DNA of 64,000 nt from assembly GCA_951213105.1 (NCBI GenBank), contig OX578150.1, forward strand, positions 25,362,022-25,426,021, given 5' to 3'. Shown piece after piece: positions 46,736 to 56,836 of the stretch. Position 1 is the first letter of the stretch, and each line of letters starts with the position of its first letter. This DNA is from Amaurobius ferox (taxonomy: Eukaryota > Arthropoda > Arachnida > Araneae > Amaurobiidae). The notes under the pieces were generated by a model. The model ran no database searches and had not been told where the DNA came from. It was given only the letters and a program-made list of their open reading frames with translations. The translations under genes and the position numbers were made by a program.

Positions 46736-49700
46736 TTAAATATGATGGTAAAACCCAATGTCTAATAAGAATGGAAAAATCCCTGAATGAGGGTTTTCTC
46801 CAATCAATTCCGTCAAAGTTAGAGTATACGTTTTAAAATGTTTAAAACGAAACTGTTTATATTTAGGACAAGTAATTAGAATATGTTTTACACTTGCTGC
46901 GGTTTGACAAACATTACAAAGGGGTTCAATTTCTCCTAAAAGTAAATGCCTGTGAGTAAAACGAGTGTGACCAATGCGCAAACGAGTTAAAATTACATCC
47001 AGTTTCCTACATTGGAAACTAGTCCATTTTTGTACTAAGGGCTTTATCTCGAGCAACTTATTATCAGCTTGCTGATTCCAGGAATACTGCAATTTGTCAT
47101 GAATATTTTTTAGAACAAATTGTTTGATGTCGGTCAAAGGGATAGTCAGACTCAAAGTTTGAGTAGCTGATTTAGCAGCAATGTCTGCTAAATCATTTCC
47201 TTTGATGCCAACATGTCCTGGGACCCAACAGAATTTAGTATGGTATCCTTGCTCCTTCAGACGATGCTCATACTTAAGGATATCAGAGGCAATGTGGTAA
47301 TTCATAGCTCTCTTCGATGACAAAAGCTGTAATGAACTCAATGAGTCAGTATATATAATGTGCTTTTTGGACTTTTGATAAGAATGAAGATTAGGGACTG
47401 GTAAATAGCCATAATCTCAGCTGTAAAAATAGAGCAAGATGCATGTAGTTTATAAGACTTTATAGTATTGTTGCAAACATAAGCTAGACCAACGTAATCT
47501 CCTGCTTTGGAACCATCTGTAAAAACAGGAGTAAACTCCTTATACAGATTCCTATGTTCAGCAAACAATTGCACATAAATAGACGGAATGGTGTTAGTCT
47601 TCGTAAAATTACAAAAAGGGTTGAGAAAGGTGAAATTGTTAACATACCATGGAGGTGTTTCAAAAAACTTTGTTTTTCGAACATAAAGCTCTACTAAAGG
47701 GGTAGTTTCTACTATATTGCGTATCCGCTTGCCAAAAATAGGAATGCATGAAGGTCTGTGGTCATACAGTCGATCATAATGATCATCAAGGAATGCACAT
47801 TGTAACGGATGGTTATGTACGGACATGATACGAAAATAATAATTCAGTGCCAGCTGTTCACGCCTTAATTGTAAACATGGCTCATTAGAGACAGCATATA
47901 TGCTTTGAACTGGAGATGTCCTAAAGGCTCCTGAGCATATACGTAATGCCTTATGGTGAATTGGATCAAGCTTTTTTAGCACTGATGTTCGTGCTGATCC
48001 ATACACAGAACAACCATAATCTAGTTTTGACCGAATAACAGCTCTGTAGATGCGAAGCATGGAAGTAAGATCTGCACCCCATTTAGTATTTGAGAGGACT
48101 TTTAAGATGTTAAGAGCTTTCTCACATTTATTTCGCAGTTTCTGGATGTGGGGCAAGAAAGTAAGCTTTTTATCGAACCAAACCCCTAGAAATTTTATTT
48201 CCTCTACTACAGCAATCTTTACACCTCCCATAAAGATTTCTGGGGGTGAGTGGATACCACGTTTTCTGGTGAAATGAACACAACAAGTCTTTTGAGTGGA
48301 AAACCTGTACCCATTCACATTTGCCCATCGTAAGATGTTATTTATGGCGGCTTGACATTGTCTTTCCACAGTACGCATATCGTGAGCTTGGTAGGCAACT
48401 TGCAGATCATCCACATACAGACTTTTATGGACAGACACTGGCAAACTGTTTAAAAGACTATTTATTTTTATATTAAAGAGTGTCACACTCAAGACACTTC
48501 CTTGTGGCACACCCTCCTCTTGTACGTGTGTGCGTGAGAGTGTTGAACCAATGCGCACTTGGAATGTCCTGTGTGATAAAAAGTTTTGAATAAAAATAGG
48601 AAGATTACCTTTTAGATTAAAATCATAAATGTCCTTAATAATACCGTAGCGCCATGTTCGATCATAGGCTTTGTCAATATCAAAAAAAATTGAGACTGAA
48701 TGATTTCTCCTAAGAAAGGCGGTCCTAATTTGTGATTCTAATGAGGTAAGATTATCAATGGTAGATCTACCTCGACGAAAGCCACTTTGGTGGGGTGAGA
48801 ATAACTTGTTACTCTCTAAAAAGTGTACAAGCCTGGCATTAACCATTTTTTCTAGAAGTTTACATACACAGCTTGTGAGAGCTATAGGCCGATAACTTAA
48901 AGGGCTTTGAGGGTCCTTACCTGGTTTTAAAATGGGAATTGTGATGGCTCTTTGCCATGACCTAGGGAATTTATGTTCATGCCAAATTCTGTTAAACAGG
49001 TATAAGAGGTTCAATAAGGAGTAATGGGAGAGGTGTTTAAGCATGAGATAGCTAATTTTATCAGGTCCACTGCAAGTTCTGTGTGTTTGGGACAAAACAG
49101 TCACCAACTCTGACATTGTAAAATGCATGTTATAAGGTAAGTTTCTAGCTACTGGGAAAACAATAGGTTTATTTTCAGACTGAAGTTTGTGTTTTAAAAA
49201 CGGTTCAGAGTAATTTGATGCATTTGAAATATTTGCAAATTCTTTGGCAATTTCATTTGCAATGTCATATGGCGAACTTATAGTTGTGCTATTATGATTT
49301 AGAATGGCTATGGAGTGATTACTATAATTCCCTGTACAATTTTTGACTTTCTCCCATAGAGTTTTACTAGAAGTGGAAGATGTTATTTCACTAACATTTT
49401 TCCCATGACTCTTTCTGCCTTCTTCTGCGTATCCTGCGAGCAAAAGCTTTTGCATGTTTAAATGCAGTTAGGTTTTCAGTGGTAGGAGACTTCCTGAAAA
49501 TTGACCAAGCTTTCTTTTGCTTTTTATAAGCCTCACGACATTCTTCATTCCACCAAGGGAAGCGATGCTTAGATATATTACCTGTACGTTTTGGAATTGC
49601 AGCATCAGCAGCCTCTATAAGAACACCTGTCACATTTTCTACAGCTGTATCAATGTCAGTGCTTTGAACAGCTTCATCAGTGATCAGGGCTAGGGAAGTA

Positions 49701-50410
49701 AACTTCGCCCAATCAGCTTTTGAAAATATGTATTGAGATTGTTTGATAGTCGATCTGAATTGACTGTTAGAGAGAATGATAGGGTAGTGGTCACTATTGT
49801 GAAGATCTTTATCAACTGTAAAGTTCCAGTAAGGAAAGAGAGAGGGTGAACAGATGGCAAGGTCAATACTGTGAAAAGTCTTACTAGGTTGGTGAAAATA
49901 GGTGAATTCATTATTGTTAAAAATGCATAAGCTGTGATCACTGACACATTGCTCAATTTGTTGTCCTCTGCAATTTGTGTCTAGACTTCCCCAAAGGGGA
50001 TTGTGGCCATTAAAGTCACCGAGTATCACAAATGGTGCAGGAAGTTGGCGAATCAAATTATCAAGTTCTCTAGAACTTATGTGATCATTTGGTGGTAAGT
50101 AAATACAGCATACTGTAATCAATCTATTTACATGGATCCGAACAGCAACAGTTTGTAGATTTGTGGCGAGTTGTAATACGGAAGAAGGGTAGTCTTGTGA
50201 GACTAACAAAGCAACTCCCCCAGATACTCTACTGTTCATATTAAAATCTTTACGGATACAATTAAAATTTTTAATATTAAAATTGCTGCTAGATTTTAGC
50301 ATAGTCTCTTGAAGGCAAATACAAATAGGATGGAAAGTATTAATTAAATACTTGATCTCCACCGACTTGTTCTGCAACCCTCGGCAATTCCAAGATAGTA
50401 AAAAAGCCAT
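46736..50410 (-). pseudogene. Family B ORF2, copy B2 (two frameshifts)
   Basis: ATG at 50410, 2 nt after the ORF1 stop. Endonuclease: SWNCRGLQNK, LQETML, LGDFNGHNPLWG, SDHYPI. A 2-bp deletion near 49398 (AACATTTTTCCC where B1 has AACATATTTTTCCC) shifts the frame to the RT (49455-47338; FFDIDKAYD, GVPQGSVLS, YVDDLQV). A 1-bp deletion near 47385 shifts it again inside RNase H, and the end is read to 46736. In total about 1220 codons, normal for I-type ORF2. Confidence 0.9.
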
Positions 50411-50412
50411 AT

Positions 50413-51894
50413 TCAGGTTTTTTTCTTGGACCGATGGGAGGTGGTCTCTTTTTTCCCAGTAGACGAAGAGGAAGAGGATAACACATCTGTTATCATCCCT
50501 TCATCCTCGGAAGCACACAGTTGTACTTCGTCATCATTTTGGCTATGATTTTCTTGTATGTTTGTTTTTTTGAATGATATTTTTTCCAAAGGACTGTCTT
50601 TGGTATTCTTTAATTTATGTTTTTTGTTTGACTTTGTTTTCTCTTCTAAAGTATTGACTCCTTTTTTCCCACTGGTACTTACTACTGCAGTTTTTTGTTG
50701 TGTGAAAGCAGGTCTGAAATTGGCTAATGGGATTGAAGTTTTTTGCTTTTGTTTCGTACTTGAAACAGCAGTGTTTACAGAAGGGATAGGTTTTGTTTCG
50801 TTAGTTTGTTGGTTATGGATTATTTGCATAAAGTTTAAGTCAGGCTCGGTTTGTGTGCCTACTGATGAAAATTCAGTTTGTATGCTAGCAGATTTTGTTT
50901 GTCTGTTTCTGACAACAGATGAGTATGATATTCCTATTTTTGGTGTTCTTGCTTCAATCAGTTTACGTGCTTCCGGGTAAGTAATATTAGTGGATGTTTT
51001 TAAAGTTTGGATTTCTTTCTCAAAAACCCATTTTGGACATGAGCGGGCATAAGATGGATGATCAGCCTCGCAATTGACACATTTTGGAGTAGATGTACAT
51101 CCCTCACTGTCATGTCCGTGTTCTGCACAGCGTGCACACACCACTTTAGGAGCACGACAGGAAGTTTTTGGATGTCCAAATCTCTGACAGTTGAAGCATC
51201 TTAATGGGTTTGGCACATATGGACGTACTTGGCATCTGAGGTAAGCTACTTTTAAATGTTTAGGTAAGACTGGAGTGTCAAAAGTCAGTATAATATGTTT
51301 TGTTGGAAACATTGTTCCATCTCGTCTAACAGTGATTCGTCGCACAGAGCTAACTTTTTGGTCTTTAAGATTGTCAAGGATTTCAGTTTCTGGTACATAT
51401 ATAAGGTCTGGTTCGGATATAACCCCACGAGAGAAGTTCAATGTACTATGAGCAGTCACGGACACAGGAATATTTGCGAGGATTTTCATTAATAGTATAT
51501 TTTTAGCTTGAGCGGTAGAGAAAACTTTAACTAACAAGTCACCAGATCTGAGCTTTTTTATTGTTTCGACTTCCCCAACAGTACCGAGTATTTCTTTTTG
51601 AATCAAAAAGGGTGAAACGTTATTAAATGATCCGTCTATTCTTTTCATAATGAAAAACTTTGCTTCAGTTGTAGTCATTTTATGATTATCCAGTTCATTA
51701 ATTCTTTGTAAAGTATCTGTATTTACGTTCATAATCCTATCATTAGTTTTATGTCCCAAGGATACGGAAACGCTAGAGGCATCTACTCTATCCGCCCAAT
51801 TAAGATCTCCTGCCTTGGAAGGCAAGGAAGCAATAGAATTTTCACTTGAAAAGCATGAAGAACCCGAGGCCAAAAGCATTCTCGAATTCTCCAT
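50413..51894 (-). CDS. Family B ORF1 protein (gag-like, three zinc knuckles), copy B2
   Basis: Start chosen at the Met of MENSRMLLASGSSCF (51894); the frame is open 25 codons further upstream without support. About 493 residues. The middle region has an RRM-like fold candidate (TTTEAKFFIMKRIDGSF...DLLVKVFS). Three CCHC knuckles (CFNCQRFGHPKTSC, CARCAEHGHDSEGC, CVNCEADHPSYARSC) precede a Ser-rich, Lys-rich tail. RNA-binding component of the retrotransposon particle. Stop TGA at 50413-50415. Confidence 0.88.
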   Translation of the reverse strand: MENSRMLLASGSSCFSSENSIASLPSKAGDLNWADRVDASSVSVSLGHKTNDRIMNVNTDTLQRINELDNHKMTTTEAKFFIMKRIDGSFNNVSPFLIQKEILGTVGEVETIKKLRSGDLLVKVFSTAQAKNILLMKILANIPVSVTAHSTLNFSRGVISEPDLIYVPETEILDNLKDQKVSSVRRITVRRDGTMFPTKHIILTFDTPVLPKHLKVAYLRCQVRPYVPNPLRCFNCQRFGHPKTSCRAPKVVCARCAEHGHDSEGCTSTPKCVNCEADHPSYARSCPKWVFEKEIQTLKTSTNITYPEARKLIEARTPKIGISYSSVVRNRQTKSASIQTEFSSVGTQTEPDLNFMQIIHNQQTNETKPIPSVNTAVSSTKQKQKTSIPLANFRPAFTQQKTAVVSTSGKKGVNTLEEKTKSNKKHKLKNTKDSPLEKISFKKTNIQENHSQNDDEVQLCASEDEGMITDVLSSSSSSTGKKETTSHRSKKKT

Positions 51895-52527
51895 GCTTGT
51901 AACCACTAATAAAAAACCACGGTTTACTTCCAGATCGATCAGAGCCCCCGCCAGACTCCGTCTCCCCACACTTTTCTAACGTGCCAAGTGTAACCGCCGG
52001 AGTCATTCGCAAAGCCAGATGATGGAGAGCGGGCCATAACGTGCACCTGGTGCACAGGGCCCATGGACCAGCAAGGATCCAAGGGGGATTTCTCGATATG
52101 AAACACTCTCCACCATCCAACCAACGCAACCAAGGGACTCACCTCTGGAACCGTTTACTGCAAACGTTTCTCGAAAGCAAAACTACTGATGCACGCAGCT
52201 CTACCCCTTTCGCATCACACCCACATGAACCCATTCCCGAGCCCAAACGGTGTACCTTACGGCAGAGGCCGAAGAGTGGTACTAGGGCCCATAGAGCAGA
52301 TGTGATGTTTACTAAGGGCTCGGCATTGATGACACCAGCAGCTGAGAGGGACTAGAAACACAAAACACAAAAGGAGAACAAAAGAAAAAAGAAGGTGAAA
52401 GGAGAATAGACAAATAAAAAGAGGAGGGAAATGAAAGAGAGAGACAGAAAAAAGGAAAGAAAAGGATTGCTAAGGTACCTCGGGATTGCAACACCCGTAT
52501 TCACTAAAGAAGTGAACCCCTGAGGGG
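51895..52527 (-). other. Family B 5' UTR
   Basis: No convincing ORF. On the + strand 52355-52475 is almost pure purine (pyrimidine-rich on the element strand). Its outer end abuts the A4 target duplication. An internal promoter would be expected by analogy with I-type elements but is not identified. Confidence 0.6.
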
Positions 52528-52540
52528 GTGTTCCAGGCGG

Positions 52541-53235
52541 AACAGGTAGCAATCCTCCAGGGTCTGAAGTGGGCTGGAAATCAAAACACAGCATTCACAA
52601 TCCATTCAGACAGCCAGTCAACAATAGCGGCTCTGAATAAGCCCTTCAGTAAAAACCAGTTAGTCCAAGAAACTTTGGAAGTAATCAAGTCACTAAGGCA
52701 TAGCTACACAATAAACTGGGTAAGGGCTCACATCGGCATACAAGGTAATGAACTAGCGGACATGGAAGCTAAATTAGCCACACAAGACCTTAGTCCCTCT
52801 ATAGATCATCCACCGTGGCCAATATCCCACCTCAAAAGCAGGCTCAAGACACTATCTGTCGAGGCCTGGCAAAATGTTTGGGACCACGCGCAGGATGGGA
52901 GGACAACATACACGTTTTTCAGGTTCGTTTCACCCTCGAGACATTGGAGCTGCAGGCTACTTATGCAACTGCTAACAAATCATGGAGCATTCCCGGTGTA
53001 CTTAAAAAGGTTTAATATAAAACAATCCTCACTATGTGCCTGTGGCGAAGAGGGTGAACTCCAACACTACCTCATAGAATGTCCGCTTACATAAGAACAC
53101 CATCTTAAGACACCAGCACCACACCTTTGGCAGGCCTGGAGGTATAGTATCACTAAGCAATCCCATCTTCAAGACAAGATTAGAAAGATTATCCATTGGC
53201 TAATGGAGAACATAGACCACATTACAGACTTATAA
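52541..53235 (+). pseudogene. Family A ORF2, copy A4: remainder of RNase H domain
   Basis: Resumes after family B with EQVAILQGLKWAGNQ, IHSDSQSTIAAL and WVRAHIGIQGNELADMEA. The Cys motif is CACGEEGELQHYLIECPL. An in-frame TAA at 53092-53094 stands where other copies have a Glu codon; the normal stop is at 53233-53235. Confidence 0.88.
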
Positions 53236-53396
53236 CCCATGCAGCTACGCCACTGCTCCACTCCTGCCTTGCTTCTTCCTCTGGCACCTCCGGTATAAGG
53301 ACCGGATGTGTGCTCATCGTTCTTAGGATCTCGTGCCATTGGGAGTAGTGAGGGTCAAAATAAATAAACCGTCCTTTTCCCTAGGGGGGGGGGGGG
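53236..53396 (+). terminator. Family A 3' end, copy A4, with G13 in place of poly(A)
   Basis: GGGAGTAGTGAGGGTCAAAA with AATAAA, then TTTTCCCTA and G13 (53384-53396), then AACCTCAAGCTGG of A5. Confidence 0.8.
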
Positions 53397-53822
53397 AACC
53401 TCAAGCTGGTTTCTCTCTCCAAGGGGAGGCTGTGGTTGGGAATCGGTGGAAGGTAGTTCCCACCTGATTTGCGGAGGAGTACCTCTACTCTCGCATGGCA
53501 CTCCGACACTGGAAGGTCTTTCCCCCAGTGTTCCCTGCTTCTGTAGGGCTTTCTTTCCTCCTCCCCTCTCTTTCTGTCCTTCTCGCAGGCTTCCCTTTTT
53601 GCTCCAGCTCTCTTTCGCCTGTGAGATCCCTGTCTTCTCTGCTCCAGGACTTTTTGGTCCATTGTCTCTCTCTGGGGGTATGTCCCAGCGTTTATTTTTG
53701 TTGTATAGTCACCTCAGTAGTGACAGGTTTCTTTTTCAGTTCTAGGCTCCTTTTGGCCGCGGCCCCTCATTAGTTGAGGTCAGCGCACCATCCTTTCGCG
53801 ATTCCACCTTAGTTGTGGAAGG

Positions 53823-54211
53823 TTGGTTGGTTGATTTAGGATTTTTGGCACAAGATCCAAAGAGGATATGCTGCGCCGGACATATGGTACTAAAATACAG
53901 ATAAAGGTAAAGAATAAAAACAAGTGTATAATATAAAAAGTTGTATGACTAAAACAAGACAATGCAAGAGGGATAAAGATGGAAACAAGATGAAAAAAGT
54001 TTAAAAGGTGATAGGAAGTGAATTTAAATATGATGGTAAAACCCAATGTCTAATAAGAATGGAAAACTCCCTGAATGAGGGTTTTCTCCAATCAATTCCG
54101 TCAAAGTTAGAGTATACGTTTTAAAATGTTTAAAACGAAACTGTTTATATTTAGGACAAGTAATTAGAATATGTTTTACACTTGCTGCGGTTTGACAAAC
54201 ATTACAAAGGG
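53823..54211 (-). mobile_element. Family B copy B4, 389-bp 5'-truncated fragment
   Basis: 3' end of ORF2 (CQTAASVKHILITCPKY... to the usual C-terminus) plus 3' UTR and CCAA tail, flanked by TAGTTGTGGAAGG (53810-53822 and 54212-54224). It is very close to B2. Confidence 0.9.
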
Positions 54212-55120
54212 TAGTTGTGGAAGGAGTCTCCACCCTTACGTTTTGGCTCGTCTCTCCACCCTAGTTGTGGACGGTAAAACTCGTATGGTCGGGGTATTGT
54301 CCCGTACCGCCCTCTTTTGGTGTCAACCTAGCTTGGTATTCTTGTTTTGGAAGTAAGCTTCCAAGGGTTTACTTGCCCATACATTCCCTTTCAGATTTAA
54401 TAACCCTTCCTTTTCAGCCACTGATATGTTGTTTTTTCCAGCCCGCCCAAGGCTTTTCCCCTTGGACATTAGGTCCTCCCCCCTTCCCCTAGGAAGAAGA
54501 CTCCAGCTTCCCAGGCACAGGACGGCCTGCTTCAGATGGTATTTGGTAGTTGGTAGGCTTTTGTGGGCCCCCCCGGGGGCCCACTGTCACTAATCTTTCC
54601 TTTTCAGCTCCAGTGTCGGGCAGTCCTTCTCCAGGGTAAGCGGTTTTAGGTTAGCTTAGTTTTAGCTTAGTCTTTTAAGGCTTCCCTTTTTCGGCTTTGT
54701 GGCAGTTTAGCCACTTCATCCGTGGCTCTCCACCTTCCTCCGTGGTCTCCTCCCTTTTCCCTGTGTTTAGGGTCCTCTTGGTGTTTTCCCCTGGCTTAGG
54801 GGGTCTCTTCCCTCTTTTCGTCGTTTAGCTTAGACTAGTGTATTAGTTATTTTCTCTTGTCCTCCTTTTTTTTTAATTAGTATGTTATTGTTCTTAATTT
54901 AATTAGTATAGTTACTTAATTTATTATCTTCCTGGTCTTTCGTATAATATTCTTCCTGGTACTAGACTTCTAAGATCCTCATCCCGGGTCTAAGATTAAA
55001 AATAATCTTCCTCCCTTGTCAGCTCACCCTCCCTTGTTCGACCCTCTCTGGGCCTCTCCCGGCTTTGGCTTTAGTCTCCCCTTTTGTCTCTCCTATCTCT
55101 CCTATTTTCTAGGTTAAGCT

Positions 55121-55225
55121 AACCCGGCAGTACGGGTATAAGTCCGGGTTACGATAGCGCCTCTTTAAGTTGCATACTGCCTCTGCATAACTACCGAGGG
55201 GTAGAAAGTTGGAATCCTCTGCAAA
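55121..55225 (+). promoter_or_regulatory. Conserved structured box in family A leader (copy 5)
   Basis: Stem 1 AACCCGG (55121-55127) with CCGGGTT (55144-55150): perfect pairing, because the U-G pair of other copies is C-G here. Stem 2 hairpin 55191-55204 keeps its stem (CTACC/GGTAG) while the loop changes from GAAG to GAGG. Confidence 0.65.
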
Positions 55226-55600
55226 ACTCGACTTAAATTATACGGTTGCCGTAACTACGGCTCTTCTCCTGGAACGTTAGGCAGTCACTGCAGTTGTAAT
55301 TATGTCGTTCACGCATCGTCCGTAGAGCCTCATTTTCTCCTGCTGGAGTAGGAGGCTGCCCGGGATGCCACTGCTGGGAAATTCCCGGCGGTGATATCCA
55401 GGGCACTGTTCTCATATCTTGGCTGCTCTCTGGGCGTGGTGTGTGTGGTCAAGGGTCCAGCAGAAACCTTTCCAGTTTTGGCATTTGTCCAGCCTTGGTG
55501 CTTCGGTCATGCTTTAGACCATTCTTCCTCTTCTGGACCTCAGCCGGGTCGTCTGCGGGCGACTCTCAGCGATGGAGAACCAAACCTGTAACCAAACCTG

Positions 55601-56002
55601 TAGTACCCGAATGTAAATATGTTCCCCCAATGGGATGGAATAAACAATACAGTATCAAACCATGGGTCACATGGCACTCACAGTAATGGCATGCCACTGA
55701 AAAACAACATCGCAAATGGTGTAAGCCCTCTTACCCCATCTCGCTCTACAAATGAAGAGATCATCAATCCCGTTCTCAACTTTGACCCTGACTCTGAAGC
55801 TGAGTCCTGTGAAAGTGAGCACAATGCCTCAGGCAGAATCTCCAATAGCGTTGACCACACAACAACATCCTTCCTTGATGCATCGAATCCTGCCACTTCT
55901 GATAGCACAACTGAAACACCTGAAGACAAATTTGCGACTGAAGCAAGAGTGAGGCAGTGTGCTTTCCTCCTTGAAGACTGCAAGACTAACAGGCAACTGT
56001 AA
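55601..56002 (+). pseudogene. R2-type element, extreme C-terminal fragment
   Basis: Related to the C-terminal extension of the long R2-type element (NEEIINPVLNFDPDSEAE versus NREVIMNTELDHDPDSSAE; RQCAFLLEDCKTN versus KECIVLLKDCKVN). Acidic, Ser/Thr-rich. 5'-truncated at its junction with A5; stop at 56000-56002. Confidence 0.7.
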
Positions 56003-56258
56003 ACTGTCCCTGTGCACCTTTACTTCTGTCAACATTTTGACATCCCGGCCGACGCTTCCTGTATGTTTCTTTTACATTAAATAAACTATGTTTAACTTCC
56101 ACTTTGGTTATGTGTAAAGCCGCCATTTTGGGCTATTTGTTTTCTGGAACGATGTTGTTCCATGGTTTTTTAAATGTTAAATTTGTTACTTCATGTATGC
56201 ATTCACTTTGTAAATTGTCCCTTTTCTTGTGAATAAAGTTTTTAAATCTGCTCTTGTA
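56003..56258 (+). other. 3' UTR of the R2-type fragment
   Basis: Two AATAAA signals (about 56081 and 56232), the last followed by AAATCTGCTCTTGTA, the common R2-type 3' end. Confidence 0.65.
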
Positions 56259-56334
56259 ATCTGTTTTTCCATGGACTCGCATGGAGCTCGCGAAACAGGG
56301 AAAGGGCGCTGGGTACGAAACGGGGAAACGCGCT

Positions 56335-56466
56335 GGGTACAACAATGCATCGAGCCACGATTGTGTTTCCTTTACAGAACTAGATAAGTACCTACAATAT
56401 GGACAACAGGCTCTGTATACTTTGGATTGGTTCCATATCGCACACCAATTTCAAGAGACAATTTAA
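56335..56466 (+). pseudogene. C-terminal remnant of the second PC4-like protein
   Basis: Encodes ASSHDCVSFTELDKYLQYGQ...WFHIAHQFQETI, almost identical to the end of the gene at 58265-59064. The upstream part is absent. It precedes the first copy of the unknown gene by 66 nt, as in the complete arrangement. Confidence 0.7.
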
Positions 56467-56532
56467 TAAAAACTTTATTAAATTATCTAATTATTGAAAC
56501 TCTATTATTTTTATTTTATTCCACTTAAAATT

Positions 56533-56836
56533 ATGAATCCTGCCGTGTATTACAATCGTTCAGACTATGGGTCTATGAGTGATAGCTTCAATTCGGCATA
56601 CAATAATCCAGATTGGATATTAGAGATAGGTGTGCCTTATCAAGAGGGAGGTTTTTGGAGAAGGCGCAGGGTTCAAAAATGGCTAAATGCGATGGTATTG
56701 ATATATACGTCCCGAATGACATTAATAATATACAGTCTCCAACCCTCTCAATATTAACAGTGTCGGAGGCCCCTACACCAATCGACGAGATGGATTATTA
56801 TGATTTGGTGGAGAAGTGCCCGATGTGTATCTCAGA
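56533..56836 (+). pseudogene. Unknown protein family, copy 1 (truncated)
   Basis: Starts MNPAVYYNRSDYGSMSD; shared motif NPDWILEIGV then GFWRRRRVQKW. A frameshift relative to copy 3 lies near 56690, and the reading continues in a second frame (SEAPTPIDEMDYYDLVEKCP) until a hAT fragment interrupts at about 56837. I recognise no known domain. A viral or mobile-element origin is possible given the neighbours but not shown. Confidence 0.6.

Larger units (their letters stand above)
39467..52527 (-). mobile_element. Nested block of family B (I/Nimb-like) retrotransposons in A4
   Basis: Flanked by a perfect 13-bp duplication of the A4 RNase H region. It contains B1 (39467-46529, interrupted), B3 inside B1 (42506-44467) and B2 (46530 rightward). 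On the - strand each 3' end closes with (AACC)n rather than poly(A). At the right edge the block has a 5' UTR and ORF1 start that are shared by the B1/B2 hybrid. Confidence 0.88.
46530..52527 (-). mobile_element. Family B copy B2 (near full length, possibly B1/B2 hybrid at its 5' end)
   Basis: About 6.0 kb: 5' UTR (51895-52527), ORF1, ORF2 and 3' UTR with (AACC)n at 46530. It sits in ORF1 of B1 with no B1 5' remnant on its other side. The outer 13-bp duplication of A4 lies right at its 5' end, so the 5' portion is best explained as a recombined B1/B2 product. Confidence 0.8.
34152..53396 (+). mobile_element. Family A retrotransposon, copy A4 (split by 13 kb of family B)
   Basis: Start AAACCTCAAGCTGG after the G13 of A3; end TTTTCCCTA plus G13 (53384-53396). 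Parts: leader 34152-35797, ORF1 remnant, ORF2 to 39466, then family B (39467-52527) flanked by the 13-bp duplication GTGTTCCAGGCGG (39454-39466 and 52528-52540), then the remaining RNase H and 3' UTR. This copy is the most diverged of the family A copies in the window. Confidence 0.88.
53397..55600 (+). mobile_element. Family A copy A5 (outer leader only)
   Basis: Starts AACCTCAAGCTGGTTTC. It has leader hairpins (53672-53688, 54287-54308), an insertion of B4, and the conserved box at 55121-55225. It ends near CAGCGATGGAGAACC at about 55570-55600, where R2-type sequence takes over. No ORF1 or ORF2 follows. Confidence 0.75.

Noticed and set aside
45480..50980. Two 140-residue + strand frames (45480-45902 and 50558-50980), Phe/Val/Leu-rich
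   Set aside because: They are antisense to family B ORF1 in both copies and drift with it.
17046..55600. Calling the array a telomere
   Set aside because: Head-to-tail order fits, but R2-type, hAT and other sequence lies on both sides and no simple telomeric repeat is present in the window.
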